Positions 17,270-28,302 of a stretch of DNA of 64,000 nt are shown here, one piece after another (within the stretch, counting starts at the first letter, position 1; each line of letters begins with the position of its first letter). The position numbers and the translations under genes are program-made. Origin of the DNA: Prostheceraeus crozeri. Its lineage: Eukaryota; Platyhelminthes; Polycladida; Euryleptidae. Location: assembly GCA_907163375.1 (NCBI GenBank), contig CAJQUW010011515.1, positions 1-64,000 on the forward strand, given 5' to 3'. The notes under the pieces are model-generated. The model saw only the letters and a program-made list of their open reading frames with translations, ran no database searches and was not told the DNA's origin.

Positions 17270-20200
17270 TTATTCCCACGTGTCATCATCATCACTTAAA
17301 TTACTCTCACAGATGATTGTTTGAAATATTTCAGCTTGAATATCTTCTCCGTTATAAGGTAACATAATTTCATTTTCATCAGGTGCTTGACGTTTAAGAA
17401 TATTTATTTGACCAGAAAATTTTTTTTCTTCAGTATTATTATTTTTATCAGGAATACTAATTCCAGTTTCTAAAGATCTTTTCCATGGTTTATTAACTGT
17501 AGTCGATAATGTTTTCCCCGAATATAATTTTAGAAAATCTTCTACTTTTACTTTATCTTGTGAATATCCTTTGAATGTTTTCTTTTCACTAAGTCTCCCT
17601 TGTTCATCTACAGTAATACAGTATTTTATTTTAGGAGCAATAAACATTGCAAAAATAATTCCACCATTTCCATAATCATTTTTTTCCTTGACACAATTCC
17701 CCACCAACATATCCAGCAGCATCTAATTTATTAAAGAGCTCATTGGAAATATATATTGAATCAGTATCTGTATAATGAATGTATTTTTCTTTGAAACCAT
17801 TAATTTCTAAAATAAAGTTATTCATGATTCTTCTAGAGTGAGAAAGAATGAAAGAACCTAAGTGTGATGGCATGAATGACGTCTTCCCATCTTTTACAAT
17901 ATTAGTTTTGAGAAATTCATCATCTTCCATTTCTACTTTCGCTAAATATTGTTCATCATTTAATTTTTCATAATCTTTTACTTCTTGAGTGAAATTTTTT
18001 CTCAATGTATTCTCATTCCATAAATGATATTTAGTGGTTATATCTTTTTGCACAGTTTTGCCATATAGCGAATTCATCAATAATTTAATTAACTCATCAC
18101 CTACAGTATTTCCTTCTGTTTTATATCTTTTTCTCAAATTAAAAAGTTTTTCAATATAATTTCGAAATGGTGAAACTTGATAATTTTTTTCATAAATTAT
18201 ACCATCAGTAATATGTAAGATTTTCCCCCCACATCTAACAATTTCTTGTATGTCAACAGAAGTTAATACATCATAACATATACCATTTCTAAACCTGATT
18301 ACTTTTACATGAGAATTATTATTTTGATTTTTAACTTTATCTTTAATAGGAACTGGTTGGAAAAACATATCATTCGGATATTGAAACACAACAGAGAATA
18401 TTCCAGTTTTAGGTCTAAATGTTTGAGTATTAAATTTATATACTATTTCCCGCTCTTCTTCTTGACGAAATTTTCTAGCTGATTCAGCTTTAAGGTATTC
18501 TGAATTTTCATCATACATAGCTGATGGATATAAAGATGTTGCATCAAAAGCCATTAGAAATTCATTTTTTTGTTCAAGTAGTTGATTTGAAATTTTCTTA
18601 CAAATTTCAGTTTTATCTCCTAAATCTCGATACTGTTTCATTAAATCTATTAAATTATTTCCCGGGGACAAAGTCCCACCAGCGTAGCGACCAAGGGACA
18701 AAGTCCCCCCAGCGCAGCGACCAAGGGACAAAGTCCCCCCAGCGCAGCGACCAGGTAAATACTGTTTTAATATTGGTAACAAGATGCTACAAAATGGCGA
18801 TATGTATTTTCTTATATTTGCTGAAACTCTTCCACCTTTAACAGATTTTCTAATATAATTTCTTGCCCATAAATCTATATGAGAATGAATATTTATATTG
18901 TCATTTTGTACGCTTTTCATCCAACCGTTAAATGTTAAAGCAGAGGATGTCAAATTAGTAGTTATATCTTCACCAACTAAATCTCGCATAACATTATTAT
19001 ATTTGTAGATACAAAAAGCTAAAGAAAGAATATCGTTAACTAAATATGGTCTCCATTCATTTTCTTTTTCTTTATAATTTTCATGTGTTATGTCTCCAAT
19101 TTCATAATTTAATTTACACACATTCGTAGGAATTTTAAAATTCTCACACCATTTAGAAAGACTTGTTTTTACATGTTGATAACTACATTTCATTATAATA
19201 GTTTGAAGTGCTAATTTACCTGAAGGTGAATCTTTTTTCATATTGTTTTTAAATCTAAAAGATTTTTGAATGTATCTACTAACACATTCAGTTGTATAAG
19301 GATTTTGTAATGAAGCAGTCAATATTCCTCTTGAAGTTTTAAGAGGCGGTTTAGATAATTTAAAATTAGCTTTTATCGGAAAATAGGAATCAAAACCTGA
19401 TGAATTGTGTGCTATTAAAGTTACTCTAGAATAATTAAATTTTCCAAGAGTTTTAAAAAATTGATGGATCGGACATACGTCCTCTGGGTTTCCCCCGATC
19501 GAACATTCATCATCCTCAGTTCTCGTAAATATTTTCACACAATTTTGAAGTTTATTAAATTCTAATTCAGTTAAATTATTATACTCATTAATCTGTTTTT
19601 TAAGTTTTTTAATTTCATCTTCATCTTTTGATCGTTTAATTTTAATCATATCACTTAGCAAACGTGTTTCTAATTCTTTCAATCTTTGTTTCGGTAAACA
19701 ACATATAAATTTATTAAAATTAATAGCTCCTACAGCGTAGGGAATAGGATGAGCTGTTGAACAGTTAGGATCGGGAAAAGTTTCGAGATCCCAAATATAT
19801 GTTGAACCATAGTCAATTTTTTTCTTTGTTATGATTTTATATGGACGCGTTGTTAGATTTTCATCAGTAACTGTTTTATATATGGGTTTGAAATTATTTT
19901 CAATTTCTCTAATAGCTTTTAATTTATGAGATTTATTAATTAAACAATAGTGACCAATTGTTGAACCTGCGTGAAAATAATTGTAATAAACATAATTATG
20001 AAACGTTTCAATTCCTCTAGGATTTAAATGACGATTGGCAGGACTATAATATTGAACACATTCTCCAAAATATTTATTGAATTGAGAAAATTTGCAGTTT
20101 GACATTACTCCTGTTCTAGATGTGGCTTTCTCTTTATATAAAAAATTATTAAACATTTCTTTCATAATTTCTCCTTGTTCTTCATTAAAACCTCGTAAAA

Positions 20201-20837
20201 CATTATAACATTTAATAAAACAAAAATCTTCAGAAGGAATATAACAATATTCACCGAAATATTCTTTGATTCTATATTTCATATTAATCCCTGCCCCTCT
20301 ATGCGATCTTTGTACTAACTTCATTCCAAAATCTTCATATTTAATATTACCTGTAAAAATCCATTCGTTAGCATCGGATTTCTCATCCAGATTCGAAAAC
20401 CATGTTTCAAATGATTTTTTATTATAGAAGGTTACGTAAAAATTTTGAATTATATTTTCCTGATCTTTAATAACTTTTCCAAGTAAATTAATAATTTTAC
20501 CATTTGCTAAAAGTTTCCGCATATCATTTACTACATTAATAAAAGATACATTTTCATATTTAATTTCATTTGGATTAAATAAATTACATAAATCATCACC
20601 AAGTTCATCCTTAATTCTATCATCGAAAAAGATATCAGTAATAGGAGTTTCTAATATTTCTTTTGTTCCACTTTTCTGTTTTTTAGTATTACGTCTAATA
20701 CTACGCCTAGTACGTTTCTGTTTTCTAATACGTTTACTACGTTTACTATGTTTAATTTGCGCATCAAACTCAGCAATTTGTTTCTCGATTAATTCATCAA
20801 TCCTAGAGGTTTGTCCGAGTGACATTTCACGATTCAT
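17270..20837 (-). CDS. Protein-primed type family B DNA polymerase, one frameshift near the 3' end
   Basis: The main frame (20837-17676) has 1053 codons. After a Lys/Arg-rich N-terminus come the 3'-5' exonuclease motif WDLETFPDPN (near 19780), later exonuclease residues (YLVNDILSLAFC), polymerase motif A FDATSLYPSAM (near 18525), motif B LLMNSLYGKT (near 18065) and motif C YTDTDSIYI (near 17760). The last 140 codons are in another frame (17722-17270); the switch lies in a run of seven T (plus strand) near 17688. A 30-bp minisatellite adds three in-frame decapeptides ahead of motif A. The enzyme would replicate the linear genome from a terminal protein. The catalytic core precedes the frameshift. 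Confidence 0.9.
18665..18753. repeat. 30-bp in-frame minisatellite inside polB
   Basis: Three units of 30 bp, each containing the palindrome GGGAC-AAA-GTCCC, encode repeated GRCAGGTLSL peptides on the minus strand. It lies between the exonuclease domain and motif A. The GC-rich sequence contrasts sharply with the surrounding AT-rich gene. Confidence 0.9.
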
Positions 20838-20862
20838 ATTTTTTAAAAGAAAAAATGAATTT

Positions 20863-21258
20863 TTACATAGAACCTCGGTTCCGTTTTTGCATATACACAG
20901 GAATATGTAATTGATGTAATGTTTCTAATTCATGTGCTGTTAAATGTTCTTTCTTAACCAACCACCATAAATTATTATACGCCAAAAATACTCGGAAACT
21001 TCTTAAACAAAGTGGAAAGTCTTTTGTTTTAACACACGGTTTAATACCATGTTTTGTTTTATAATCTGTAACGAGCGCTACGTATTTATGATGATAATAA
21101 AATCTAGCTTCTTTCTTCGAATTTACAGGATTTGTAGGATGACGATAATCTTTTAAAACTGGTACATGCTCTATCTTATAATCATTCAACATATTTTTTT
21201 TATTTTTATTAACAAAAAATTTATAAGAAAAAATTATTCGGCCACTCCGTTCGATCAC
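20863..21258 (-). CDS. Hypothetical basic protein between polB and ATPase
   Basis: The open frame is 131 codons; the likely start is the internal ATG at 21192 (MLNDYKIEHVPVL), giving about 109 aa and avoiding overlap with the ATPase gene. It is basic, with aromatic-rich segments (FYYHHKYVALVTDYK, FRVFLAYNNLWWLV) and no motif I recognise. It is tightly packed between polB (25 bp) and the ATPase on the same strand. Confidence 0.5.
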   Translation of the reverse strand: MIERSGRIIFSYKFFVNKNKKNMLNDYKIEHVPVLKDYRHPTNPVNSKKEARFYYHHKYVALVTDYKTKHGIKPCVKTKDFPLCLRSFRVFLAYNNLWWLVKKEHLTAHELETLHQLHIPVYMQKRNRGSM

Positions 21259-22043
21259 TCCTCGAAAATATTTTCTATAACTCTTTCATGAATTTTTTTA
21301 TCAATATTAATTGTGATAAATCCATAATCTTTTGACCAAGCATTGTTACACGATTGTTTAAATTCATCTTTATTTCTTACACATAAATCTCTTAACAAAT
21401 CACTTAAGTTTCTTGCATTTATTTCAAATAGTATAAATATATTTGCATTCTTTCTAATAACACTTCCGTCTAATGAATACATACTTTGTGTTAAATAAAA
21501 AACACTACAGTTATTATGTCTACCTCTTGTGAAATAATTTCTCTGAACTGACTGATTTCTATCATTAACACAATCATCAAAAATTACACAATGTTTCATT
21601 GTTTTATCTAGTTTACTAGGATCTTGCATATTACCACTATCATCTATTAATTGTATTTTTATATGCTTATTTTTATTGGATTCAACTAATTGTTTATTTT
21701 TTGCTGCTTCTTCACACCACAAATTTATTTCTTCTTCATATTCAGATTTTTCGTATTCTTCGAATAGAGAAGCAATTGCTGTTTTTGTAAGATTATTTTC
21801 AAATCCATATTTTAAAAATTGATAGACGGGTTGTTCTGCCGTTGTTGTATAAATTATAAGATTGTTATAATCCAAAAAATTTGGAGTCGTTAAAATTTTA
21901 AATAATAGATATGTTTTTCCACATCCTGATCTTCCACAAATAACTGACAAAACTTTATTAGATAAATTTGGATGATGATTAAATTTAAGTTTTTTTTTAT
22001 TTAAAGACATTTCATTCATTTTTAAAGTAATAAATTCATCCAT
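21255..22043 (-). CDS. FtsK/HerA-type genome packaging ATPase
   Basis: 262 aa, intact. Walker A is GRSGCGKT (residues 37-44), Walker B is in HCVIFDDCVND (about 150), and a sensor-like SVFYLTQSMY follows, the order seen in A32-like ATPases of Polintons and nucleocytoplasmic viruses. It would translocate genomic DNA into the empty capsid. It lies in the minus-strand block with penton and polB. It is only distantly similar to the ATPase of Polinton C (48520-49185), supporting separate lineages. Confidence 0.88.
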   Translation of the reverse strand: MDEFITLKMNEMSLNKKKLKFNHHPNLSNKVLSVICGRSGCGKTYLLFKILTTPNFLDYNNLIIYTTTAEQPVYQFLKYGFENNLTKTAIASLFEEYEKSEYEEEINLWCEEAAKNKQLVESNKNKHIKIQLIDDSGNMQDPSKLDKTMKHCVIFDDCVNDRNQSVQRNYFTRGRHNNCSVFYLTQSMYSLDGSVIRKNANIFILFEINARNLSDLLRDLCVRNKDEFKQSCNNAWSKDYGFITINIDKKIHERVIENIFEE

Positions 22044-22203
22044 TATTGAATTAGTGTTTTTAGAAATAAAAAAATAAAAATAAAATTTTAATTTAAGTTT
22101 ATTTTTTGTTTCTAATAATAAGATTAATAAGATTAATAAGATTAATAAGATTAATAATGAAAATGATAAAAAAAATTAAACTTCTCTATTGTAGCGTAAA
22201 AGT

Positions 22204-22990
22204 TTATACCTCCCGAACCAAAAGATCTATCATAATCTCTTCACCTCCAAAATTTATTTCTTGTCCTTTTTCATCAGTGATTCTAATGCCAATGTTGTTA
22301 ATAGTTTTTCTTGTAATAGGAAAATATATTAATGTTTGTGGAAATACATTTAATCTATAACCAATGGGTACAGTAAAAGCTGGAAAACTGAATATTAAAT
22401 TTGACAATTTACCATTTATATATCCTCCTTCAATAATGTCACAATGTACAACAATTGAATTTATTTCAGTTATTTTTGGAATCTTCTCACCTAAATGATA
22501 ACCTTGACTATAGGTTTGTTTATTAAATCCTAATAGCTTTGACAATGATCTATCATGATTAAAATCAACTTGATGATTTTCGTCTAAAGTAAGAGAAAAT
22601 TTATTAACTGCCGGTTCAACTGCAAAATGTAATTGTTTCTTATCTTTAAATGGTATACCTAAATGTCTCTTAATTTCATTTGATATTGTTTCAACTTCGT
22701 AAGAACCAGGAAGAAAAGTTAATATTTTCCATGTTTTGCCTTTATCAGTAGAATATCTAAATTGATCATTCACATCTTTGATAACGTTTTGAATAGTGTT
22801 AAATGTGGAGAAACTAGTCAATGCAATTTGATAATTTTTATTTTGTTCCAAATGTAGAATGGGTTCTAAATTACAAGTGTGTGATGAAGTAGTTGTTATA
22901 ATTTTAACGTCGTACTAAATTTTGATGAACCCAAAATCTCTGTCAAATTTTCTAAATGATTATTAATTTTGTCTAAATCTGCTGAACACA
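22204..22990 (-). CDS. Penton-like minor capsid protein, frameshift near N-terminus
   Basis: The main frame (22851-22204) gives 215 aa ending 'IGIRITDEKGQEINFGGEEIMIDLLVREV', the terminal strands typical of single jelly-roll penton proteins. The annotated ATG is probably not the natural start. Upstream, a frame beginning at 22990 (MCSADLDKIN) runs about 25 codons and then the reading shifts near 22915-22925 into the frame that continues as SSHTCNLEPI and on into the main ORF. A one-step indel there is the simplest explanation. The protein would occupy capsid vertices. Confidence 0.7.
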
Positions 22991-23097
22991 TTTTTTAGTT
23001 AAAATTTTAAATAAATATTTTTTTATGAAATATTTTTTTTTTATAAAAAATTAAAAACAACAACATATTTCAGCTACGGGCGAAGCCCTTAAAGACA

Positions 23098-24000
23098 TCA
23101 GAGATGACCGGTTATACTTTTATAATCCTCTTCATTTAGAATCTTCTTTTCTAACAGTCTTTTCAATATAGCATGAATTTCATTGAAACTAGAATTATGT
23201 CCTTCTTTTATTGCAGATATTAAAATATTTAATCTATTTAGTAATTCTTGTGGATCATCTGGTAAAAATATGGTTGTTTCTGTTTTCTGTTTTTTTGTTT
23301 TCTGTTTTTCAGATAAACCTTTCCCTACTTTAACTCCCGTTGATAATAAATTTTCTAATTGTTTATAACGTCTAAGAGATTTTACTGCACCAACTCTGTC
23401 TAACATAGCTTTATATTTTATGAGATCTTCTACAGCATAATTATTTAAATCTGCTCCTCTTAAAAGATTAACAAAATTTCTATCTAAATTAAAAGGAGAT
23501 TTATCTGGTGAAAAAATTATACCTCGAAAAGGTTGTGGAAATATTTCTTTTTGTCCGAGATAAAATCTAGGTATTGTTTTTCCATCTATAAATGAGATAG
23601 AATGTTCAAATTGCATAGATTTTGGTAATTTCTTATTAATGTTTGATTCTAGTAATCCATAGTCATCTAATACAGTTTTGTGCTCTGGATCTGTTATATC
23701 AATTTGTTTATCATTATTTGTACTTTCTTTTTCAAGAGTTTTAAATGGTTTCATAGTTTTCTCAAAATCAGTTTTTACTTGCTCGGTTTGCTGCATTTTT
23801 TCAAACATATCAGATTGAATACCAGCTTTTATCATTCTATGTTGAAGATGATTTTCTTTCATAATATTTCTTTGTTTTATTAACTCTTCTAATTGTTTTA
23901 TTCTTTTAAAATTATCAGCTCTAATTTTATCCATTTTTAAAATATAATATTTGAATTTTGTGGTAACATTGGTATACAGCAAAAACATTTTACTGAACAA
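23098..24000 (-). CDS. Conserved Polinton-type protein, about 280 aa, unknown function
   Basis: The likely start is the ATG at 23934 (MDKIRADNFKR), which has the AAAAATG context shared by most genes of this element; the ORF itself opens 22 codons earlier. The N-terminal 80 residues are helical and charged. Residues about 120-165 contain the hydrophobic 'RFYLGQKEIFPQPFRGIIFSP'. The C-terminal 'LPDDPQELLNRLNILISAIKEGHNSS..IHAILKRLLEKKILNEEDY' block recurs in proteins of many Polinton-like and adintovirus elements. I cannot name a function. Confidence 0.55.
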   Translation of the reverse strand: MFSKMFLLYTNVTTKFKYYILKMDKIRADNFKRIKQLEELIKQRNIMKENHLQHRMIKAGIQSDMFEKMQQTEQVKTDFEKTMKPFKTLEKESTNNDKQIDITDPEHKTVLDDYGLLESNINKKLPKSMQFEHSISFIDGKTIPRFYLGQKEIFPQPFRGIIFSPDKSPFNLDRNFVNLLRGADLNNYAVEDLIKYKAMLDRVGAVKSLRRYKQLENLLSTGVKVGKGLSEKQKTKKQKTETTIFLPDDPQELLNRLNILISAIKEGHNSSFNEIHAILKRLLEKKILNEEDYKSITGHL

Positions 24001-24100
24001 ATTATTTTTTTATTGCTTTGTTGTTTGTAATCTTTTCGTTTAAAGTTTTCACGTTTAAAGTTTTCACGTTTAAAATTTTCTCGTTTAAAATTTTCTCGTA

Positions 24101-24823
24101 TTAAGTTTTGTTTAATAAAGTTTTGTCTAATAAAGTTTTTAGCTCTTCTAAAAAAATTTTATCATTTTCTTCATTAAAAATTTTATCATCAATAAAAGTT
24201 TTACCATCACTAGAAATTTTACCATCACTAGAAATTTTACCATCCTTTTTATTTTTATCATTAACTTTTTCTGTCTGTGATTGAAATGATATTTGATTTA
24301 CTTCATTAGCTATTTGATCAAATTTTTCAATCTCATCTAACGTAATAACATTATCATCACATACTCTTTGAAAGTAGTAATGTAGTTTATCATAGACTTC
24401 TTTAATATGTAAATGCTTAGTTTTTAATGATTTTCGTTTCTTAGTTATTAAAGATTTATCTAACATTGTAGCAAGTGAAGTTGCAAAAACACCCGTACCT
24501 GTTAAAGCTGTAGCAACTACTGGAATTACTAAAACACCTGAAGATATAACAATTGTTAAAACACCTAAACTTATTGTTAAGAATATGCCAATTCCTTGTG
24601 TTACATTCTTAACTTTAGTCCATCTCTTTCTTAATTTTTTATAATGCTCTAATCTTAATAATAATTGTGTTTCCTTATCTTTCATATAACGTACTCTATC
24701 TTTGTGTTTTTCTTTATTCATTTTTTCAATGTTAATCTTTTCAATGTCCATTAAAGTAGAACTACGTTCATATGATAACGAAGGATATATTCTTGAGGTT
24801 CCTTCCACTTTTGTTTCTTCCAT
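24101..24823 (-). CDS. TIR-proximal membrane protein, about 240 aa
   Basis: The likely start is ATG 24823 (MEETKVEGTSRI); the frame is open a further 17 codons upstream. A charged N-terminus with a coiled-coil flavour is followed by two adjacent hydrophobic segments (IGIFLTISLGVLTIVISSGVL and IPVVATALTGTGVFATSLAT), then a soluble domain and a repetitive tail with DGKISSDGKISSDGKTF. The first part lies within the right TIR, so its 5' end is duplicated in inverted form at the left end. The family is not recognised; a membrane or virion-envelope role is inference. Confidence 0.55.
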   Translation of the reverse strand: MEETKVEGTSRIYPSLSYERSSTLMDIEKINIEKMNKEKHKDRVRYMKDKETQLLLRLEHYKKLRKRWTKVKNVTQGIGIFLTISLGVLTIVISSGVLVIPVVATALTGTGVFATSLATMLDKSLITKKRKSLKTKHLHIKEVYDKLHYYFQRVCDDNVITLDEIEKFDQIANEVNQISFQSQTEKVNDKNKKDGKISSDGKISSDGKTFIDDKIFNEENDKIFLEELKTLLDKTLLNKT

Positions 24824-25143
24824 TTTTAAATGAATATTTTGAATAAATATTTTGAATAAATATTTTGAATACAATCTTCTGGTATATTGAGACTACGTGA
24901 TATTTTGAGACAACTTAAATTTTCGTCTGCCTAAATTTTCAAAATTCTTAGACCACGTGATATTTTGAGACAACTTAAATTTTCGCCCTTCGGCCACGTG
25001 AAATTTGAAATCTACCTAAATTTTTGAAATTTTGATTTTTTTGAAAATTTTGAAAAACCCCCGCAAAAGTGTGACATCCGGCGCAAGCGAAGCGAAGCAA
25101 AGCGAAGCGAAGCGTCGCGCCGGATGTCACACTATAAACTACT
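24507..25143 (-). repeat. Right terminal inverted repeat of Polinton B
   Basis: The inverted counterpart of 7532-8139. It ends ACTACT and includes the mirrored hairpin at 25068-25133. It retains the roughly 60-bp segment that the left arm lacks. Confidence 0.9.
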
Positions 25144-25149
25144 GTCGGA
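25144..25149. repeat. Target site duplication GTCGGA, right of Polinton B
   Basis: Exact repeat of 7526-7531 immediately after the terminal ACTACT. Confidence 0.9.
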
Positions 25150-25264
25150 GGAAGCGAAGTGTATTCTACTGTTCATTTATATGCTTCGATAGTTATGCCG
25201 CAGCAATTGAACATTGGAATTTGTCGTAGCCTGCATGTAAATAGACCAGTTGCTACAAGACGAC

Positions 25265-25771
25265 TTAGGCCGCTGTCACACAGGCAAAGGCGTCTTCCAT
25301 CTTCCATCGGACATAAGGCATGAAATTATGCGGCTGATAAAATTCATTTCCTCCAGGCGTCTTCCATCAGCCGCGAGACTGTTCTAAAATTAGAACAACG
25401 TGAAGTGACGTCTGAGGAAGATATAGGAAACTGTGATTTGCAAAGAGAAGCAAAGTATCAGAAAACGGCTCTTTGTTCACCTTATCGGACGAGAAGAGCT
25501 CAAACAGTAGTCATAGCAACGGTTAACAGTAAAAAAATAGCGCTGACTGTGTCGGAAATGGATTTCCTTAGTGTGACTGCGGCATTGGACTGCGGTAGGT
25601 GGAAGATGGACGATAAGGAAGAAGGCGGAATAAGGAATAGGCGGAAGAAGCAGATGAAAATCGTCTCATCACGCCTTATGGAGGACGCCTTATGAAGAAT
25701 GTGCAAATAGGCGAGTGACGGAAGTTGGAAGATGGAAGACGGACGCCTTTTCTTGTGTGACAGTGGCCTAA
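25265..25771. mobile_element. 507-bp MITE with TTAGGCC(G/A)CTGTCACACA ends
   Basis: The left end TTAGGCCGCTGTCACACA is matched by the inverted right end (TGTGTGACAGTGGCCTAA). Inner subterminal AAGGCGTC and CATCTTCCA words are also mirrored. The open frame at 25405-25695 lies wholly inside and shows no domain. It is probably a non-autonomous DNA transposon; the superfamily is not assigned. Confidence 0.65.
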
Positions 25772-25786
25772 TATCATTAGATAACG

Positions 25787-26495
25787 CAGGGATGCGGAGT
25801 CCTATCATTTTGATAGGACTCCGACTCCGGGTGGCAAGCATATATAGCTTAGTATTTAAAAAAAAACTGGTAACCTACAGCATAGTTCATTATAGGCTTA
25901 CCTGAACCTATCTTTACTGATCATTGCTGTATCAATTATCAATCATTTTCGATGAAAGTTGATCAGATGTTGCTTTCAGTTGAATGCATACGACTCGGCT
26001 CCTCCCATCTTCTTAATGTGTGCGTTACACGGAAATCTCCAGTCTCTACAAGGCAGGAAAATCCCCATTCTTCTCCAAAAAATATGAGCACATTTTCGAT
26101 TTTAATATGCGCCTTAGAGAAGCCATCACACACGATTAGTGTTTGAGTAAGAGGTAATGTTCTCAAACAAACTAGTATTTCATTTTTGTCTCTGACGTGA
26201 CCTTTGGCGCGTTGGTGTGATCGAGGCTAGGAAGTCTTGTCTTCTCTACTAAATCACCGAGTGAAAAGACAATCCTTTTTTCACTATCACGGTTCATTCC
26301 TTCAACTATTACAAGCTTTGCATACACTGCTGTCTCTACTTTTGCTGACAGCTATGCACTAGAATAAATCATTAGTTTGTATTATATTTCGGGTCTAGTT
26401 CTAGGCCGGAGTCTGGAGTCCTATCAGTTGATAGGACTCCGACTCCGACTCCAGCAAAAATGATAGGACTCCGGGACTCCGACTCCGCACCCCTG
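25787..26495 (-). mobile_element. hAT-like MITE, copy 2, with 8-bp TSD
   Basis: It starts CAGGGATGCGG and ends CCGCACCCCTG, flanked by the exact 8-bp duplication AGATAACG (25779-25786 and 26496-26503). Relative to copy 1 it is inverted. Eight-bp duplications with CAGGG ends are typical of hAT elements. Confidence 0.88.
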
Positions 26496-26503
26496 AGATA
26501 ACG

Positions 26504-27031
26504 GAATCTAAAATAGGCATTGGCAAGTCCCCAAAGAAATTGCAAATTACCTCTGATAGCGCCCGAGAGCGCTCGAAAATATGGTTATATATGGTTAATA
26601 TATGGTTATAAATATGGTTATAATATGTATAAGAACTATTGGATTTCAACGATTTCTGGCAGAGGCCAAGCCTCCATTTCAAAAATGAAATTTCAAATCC
26701 TTGTTAGCGCACAAGGGCGCTCAAAGGAAAAAACTGAAAATTCACCAAAGTCACATCTATTTTCAAAAAATAGTGAATTATACCTAACCAGCTACAACCA
26801 GTCACACAGCCGCCAATTCTGGACCAATTTCTTTTGTTGATGACTCATTGTGACGAGAGAGGCATTGCGAAGTCCTAATTAGATAAAAGAAATCTTAATA
26901 TATCTTTGTTGGAGCCCGAAAGCATGAATTTGGCGAAATTTTGCATCTTCAGCTTGAGTCGCTCTCGAGCGCTAGCAAAAATAGTTTAAAATTTCGCTTT
27001 TGTGATAATTTAAACGACATTGGCAGTGCTT
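26504..27031. other. Gene-free stretch with a TATGGTTA microsatellite
   Basis: Contains TATGGTTATATATGGTTAAT-type repeats near 26580-26630. No coding region is supported. Confidence 0.5.
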
Positions 27032-27164
27032 CTGCCGTCATAAAAAGGCATCAACGAAGGAAATCGGTGTGGAAATGGTGGCTGACTCTTGGGCAATTGC
27101 AACCCCGCATTCAGCCGCCATTTCCCCATCGCTTTCCTTCGTTGATGCCTCATTATGACGGCAG
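27032..27164. repeat. Inverted repeat (fold-back) of 133 bp
   Basis: CTGCCGTCATAA(AA)AGGCATCAACGAAGGAAA at the left is mirrored at the right with a few mismatches; arms are about 50 bp. It may be a small MITE or a remnant. Confidence 0.6.
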
Positions 27165-27556
27165 AGGGGAATTACAAAAGTGATTCTAGCAATTCCAAAA
27201 TCCCAGGATCTCCCACTTACATCCTGGGGAAGAGGCAATCGGGTTTGAAGAGCCTTTTCTACACGTGCATTAGATAACTAAAGGAATCGTGTTTTGACGT
27301 GAGCAAGCAATTTATTATGCTTGGGCATTAGCAGGCATGGCCAGTCGAGTCATGAAACGCATAGAAGCGCATTTTATTCCGATAACTCAGACGTACTCTT
27401 TCAATTACTCCATGCTCCCTAATGAGACTTCCATTACCCATGACCGTGCTCCGAAAAGTTATATAGCAGAAAACCAATATCTCAGATTTAGAATAATCTT
27501 TTATTGAATTGACCTTTACCACATCAGGACCGGGCGATGTTTAGCGTCGTAGGAAC
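27165..27556. other. Gene-free host sequence
   Basis: No coding frame, RNA gene or shared repeat was seen between two inverted-repeat elements. Confidence 0.5.
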
Positions 27557-28302
27557 GGGGGGGCACATAGTCCGGCAGCCAGAACGAGTTTCTGCAGGGA
27601 ACGAGGCCGAAAGTGAGACTTTCACAGAATGATGTACACCCTATGCCTACTACGAATCGGCACGTCTGCCGAGTTCTAGTCCGAGTTCTTGTCAGACAGG
27701 ATCATAGAAAACACATGTAAATCCAATCGGACGCAGATTGCAGTTTTTGGCTAAAATGAAATTTTGTATGTTTTCTCTGATTAAAAGAAAAGTACTAAGC
27801 CCGGAGTCATAATTTTTGGCATGGAGTGTCTTCAGGTCATTTCCTATGATGTACATGTGCTTTTATCGTGCCTTTAATCAGCCATGTACGTGAGAATGAG
27901 GTTGAATGTGGATAAAGTAGCTCAAAATGCTTGTGTTTGCCGACATTAAGAGGCTCGCCAAATTGAAATGCGTTTAGCTATATAGACAGGGGTGCATGAA
28001 AATGAAAGGAAATGACCTGAAGATGTTCCATGCCAAAAATTATGACTCTGGTCTTAATACTTTTCGTTTAATCAGAGAAAACAGACAAATTTTCATTTTG
28101 GCCAAAAACTGCAATCTGCGTACGCGTCCCATTGGATTTACATGTGTTTTCTTTGATCTTGTCTGACAAGAAGAGGAACTCACTAGAACTCGGCAGACGT
28201 GTAGATTCGTAGTAGGCATAGGGTGTACATCATTCTGAGAAAGTCTCACTTTCGGCCTCTTTCCCTGCAGAAACTCGTTCTGGCTGCCGGACTAACACCC
28301 CT
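27557..28302. mobile_element. Fold-back element with ~290-bp inverted arms
   Basis: The left arm 27557-27845 and right arm 28007-28302 are reverse complements with scattered mismatches, including TAGTCCGGCAGCCAGAACG at the outer ends and ATGACCTGAAGA at the inner ends. The spacer is 161 bp. Such long arms with a short loop are typical of fold-back transposons or large MITEs. No target duplication is clear, partly because of the terminal G run on the left. Confidence 0.7.

Larger units (their letters stand above)
7532..25143. mobile_element. Complete AT-rich Polinton/Maverick element B (17,612 bp)
   Basis: The ends are defined by the perfect inverted match of the termini (AGTAGTTTATAGTG... 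/ ...CACTATAAACTACT) and the flanking 6-bp duplication GTCGGA. Its contents are diagnostic: family B polymerase, rve integrase, adenain-like protease, double-jelly-roll capsid protein, penton-like protein and packaging ATPase. Most genes lie on the minus strand. Protein similarity to Polintons A and C is low, gene order differs, and base composition is far more AT-rich than the flanks, so this is a separate lineage. Only three single-step frameshifts are visible, suggesting a fairly recent insertion. Confidence 0.95.
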
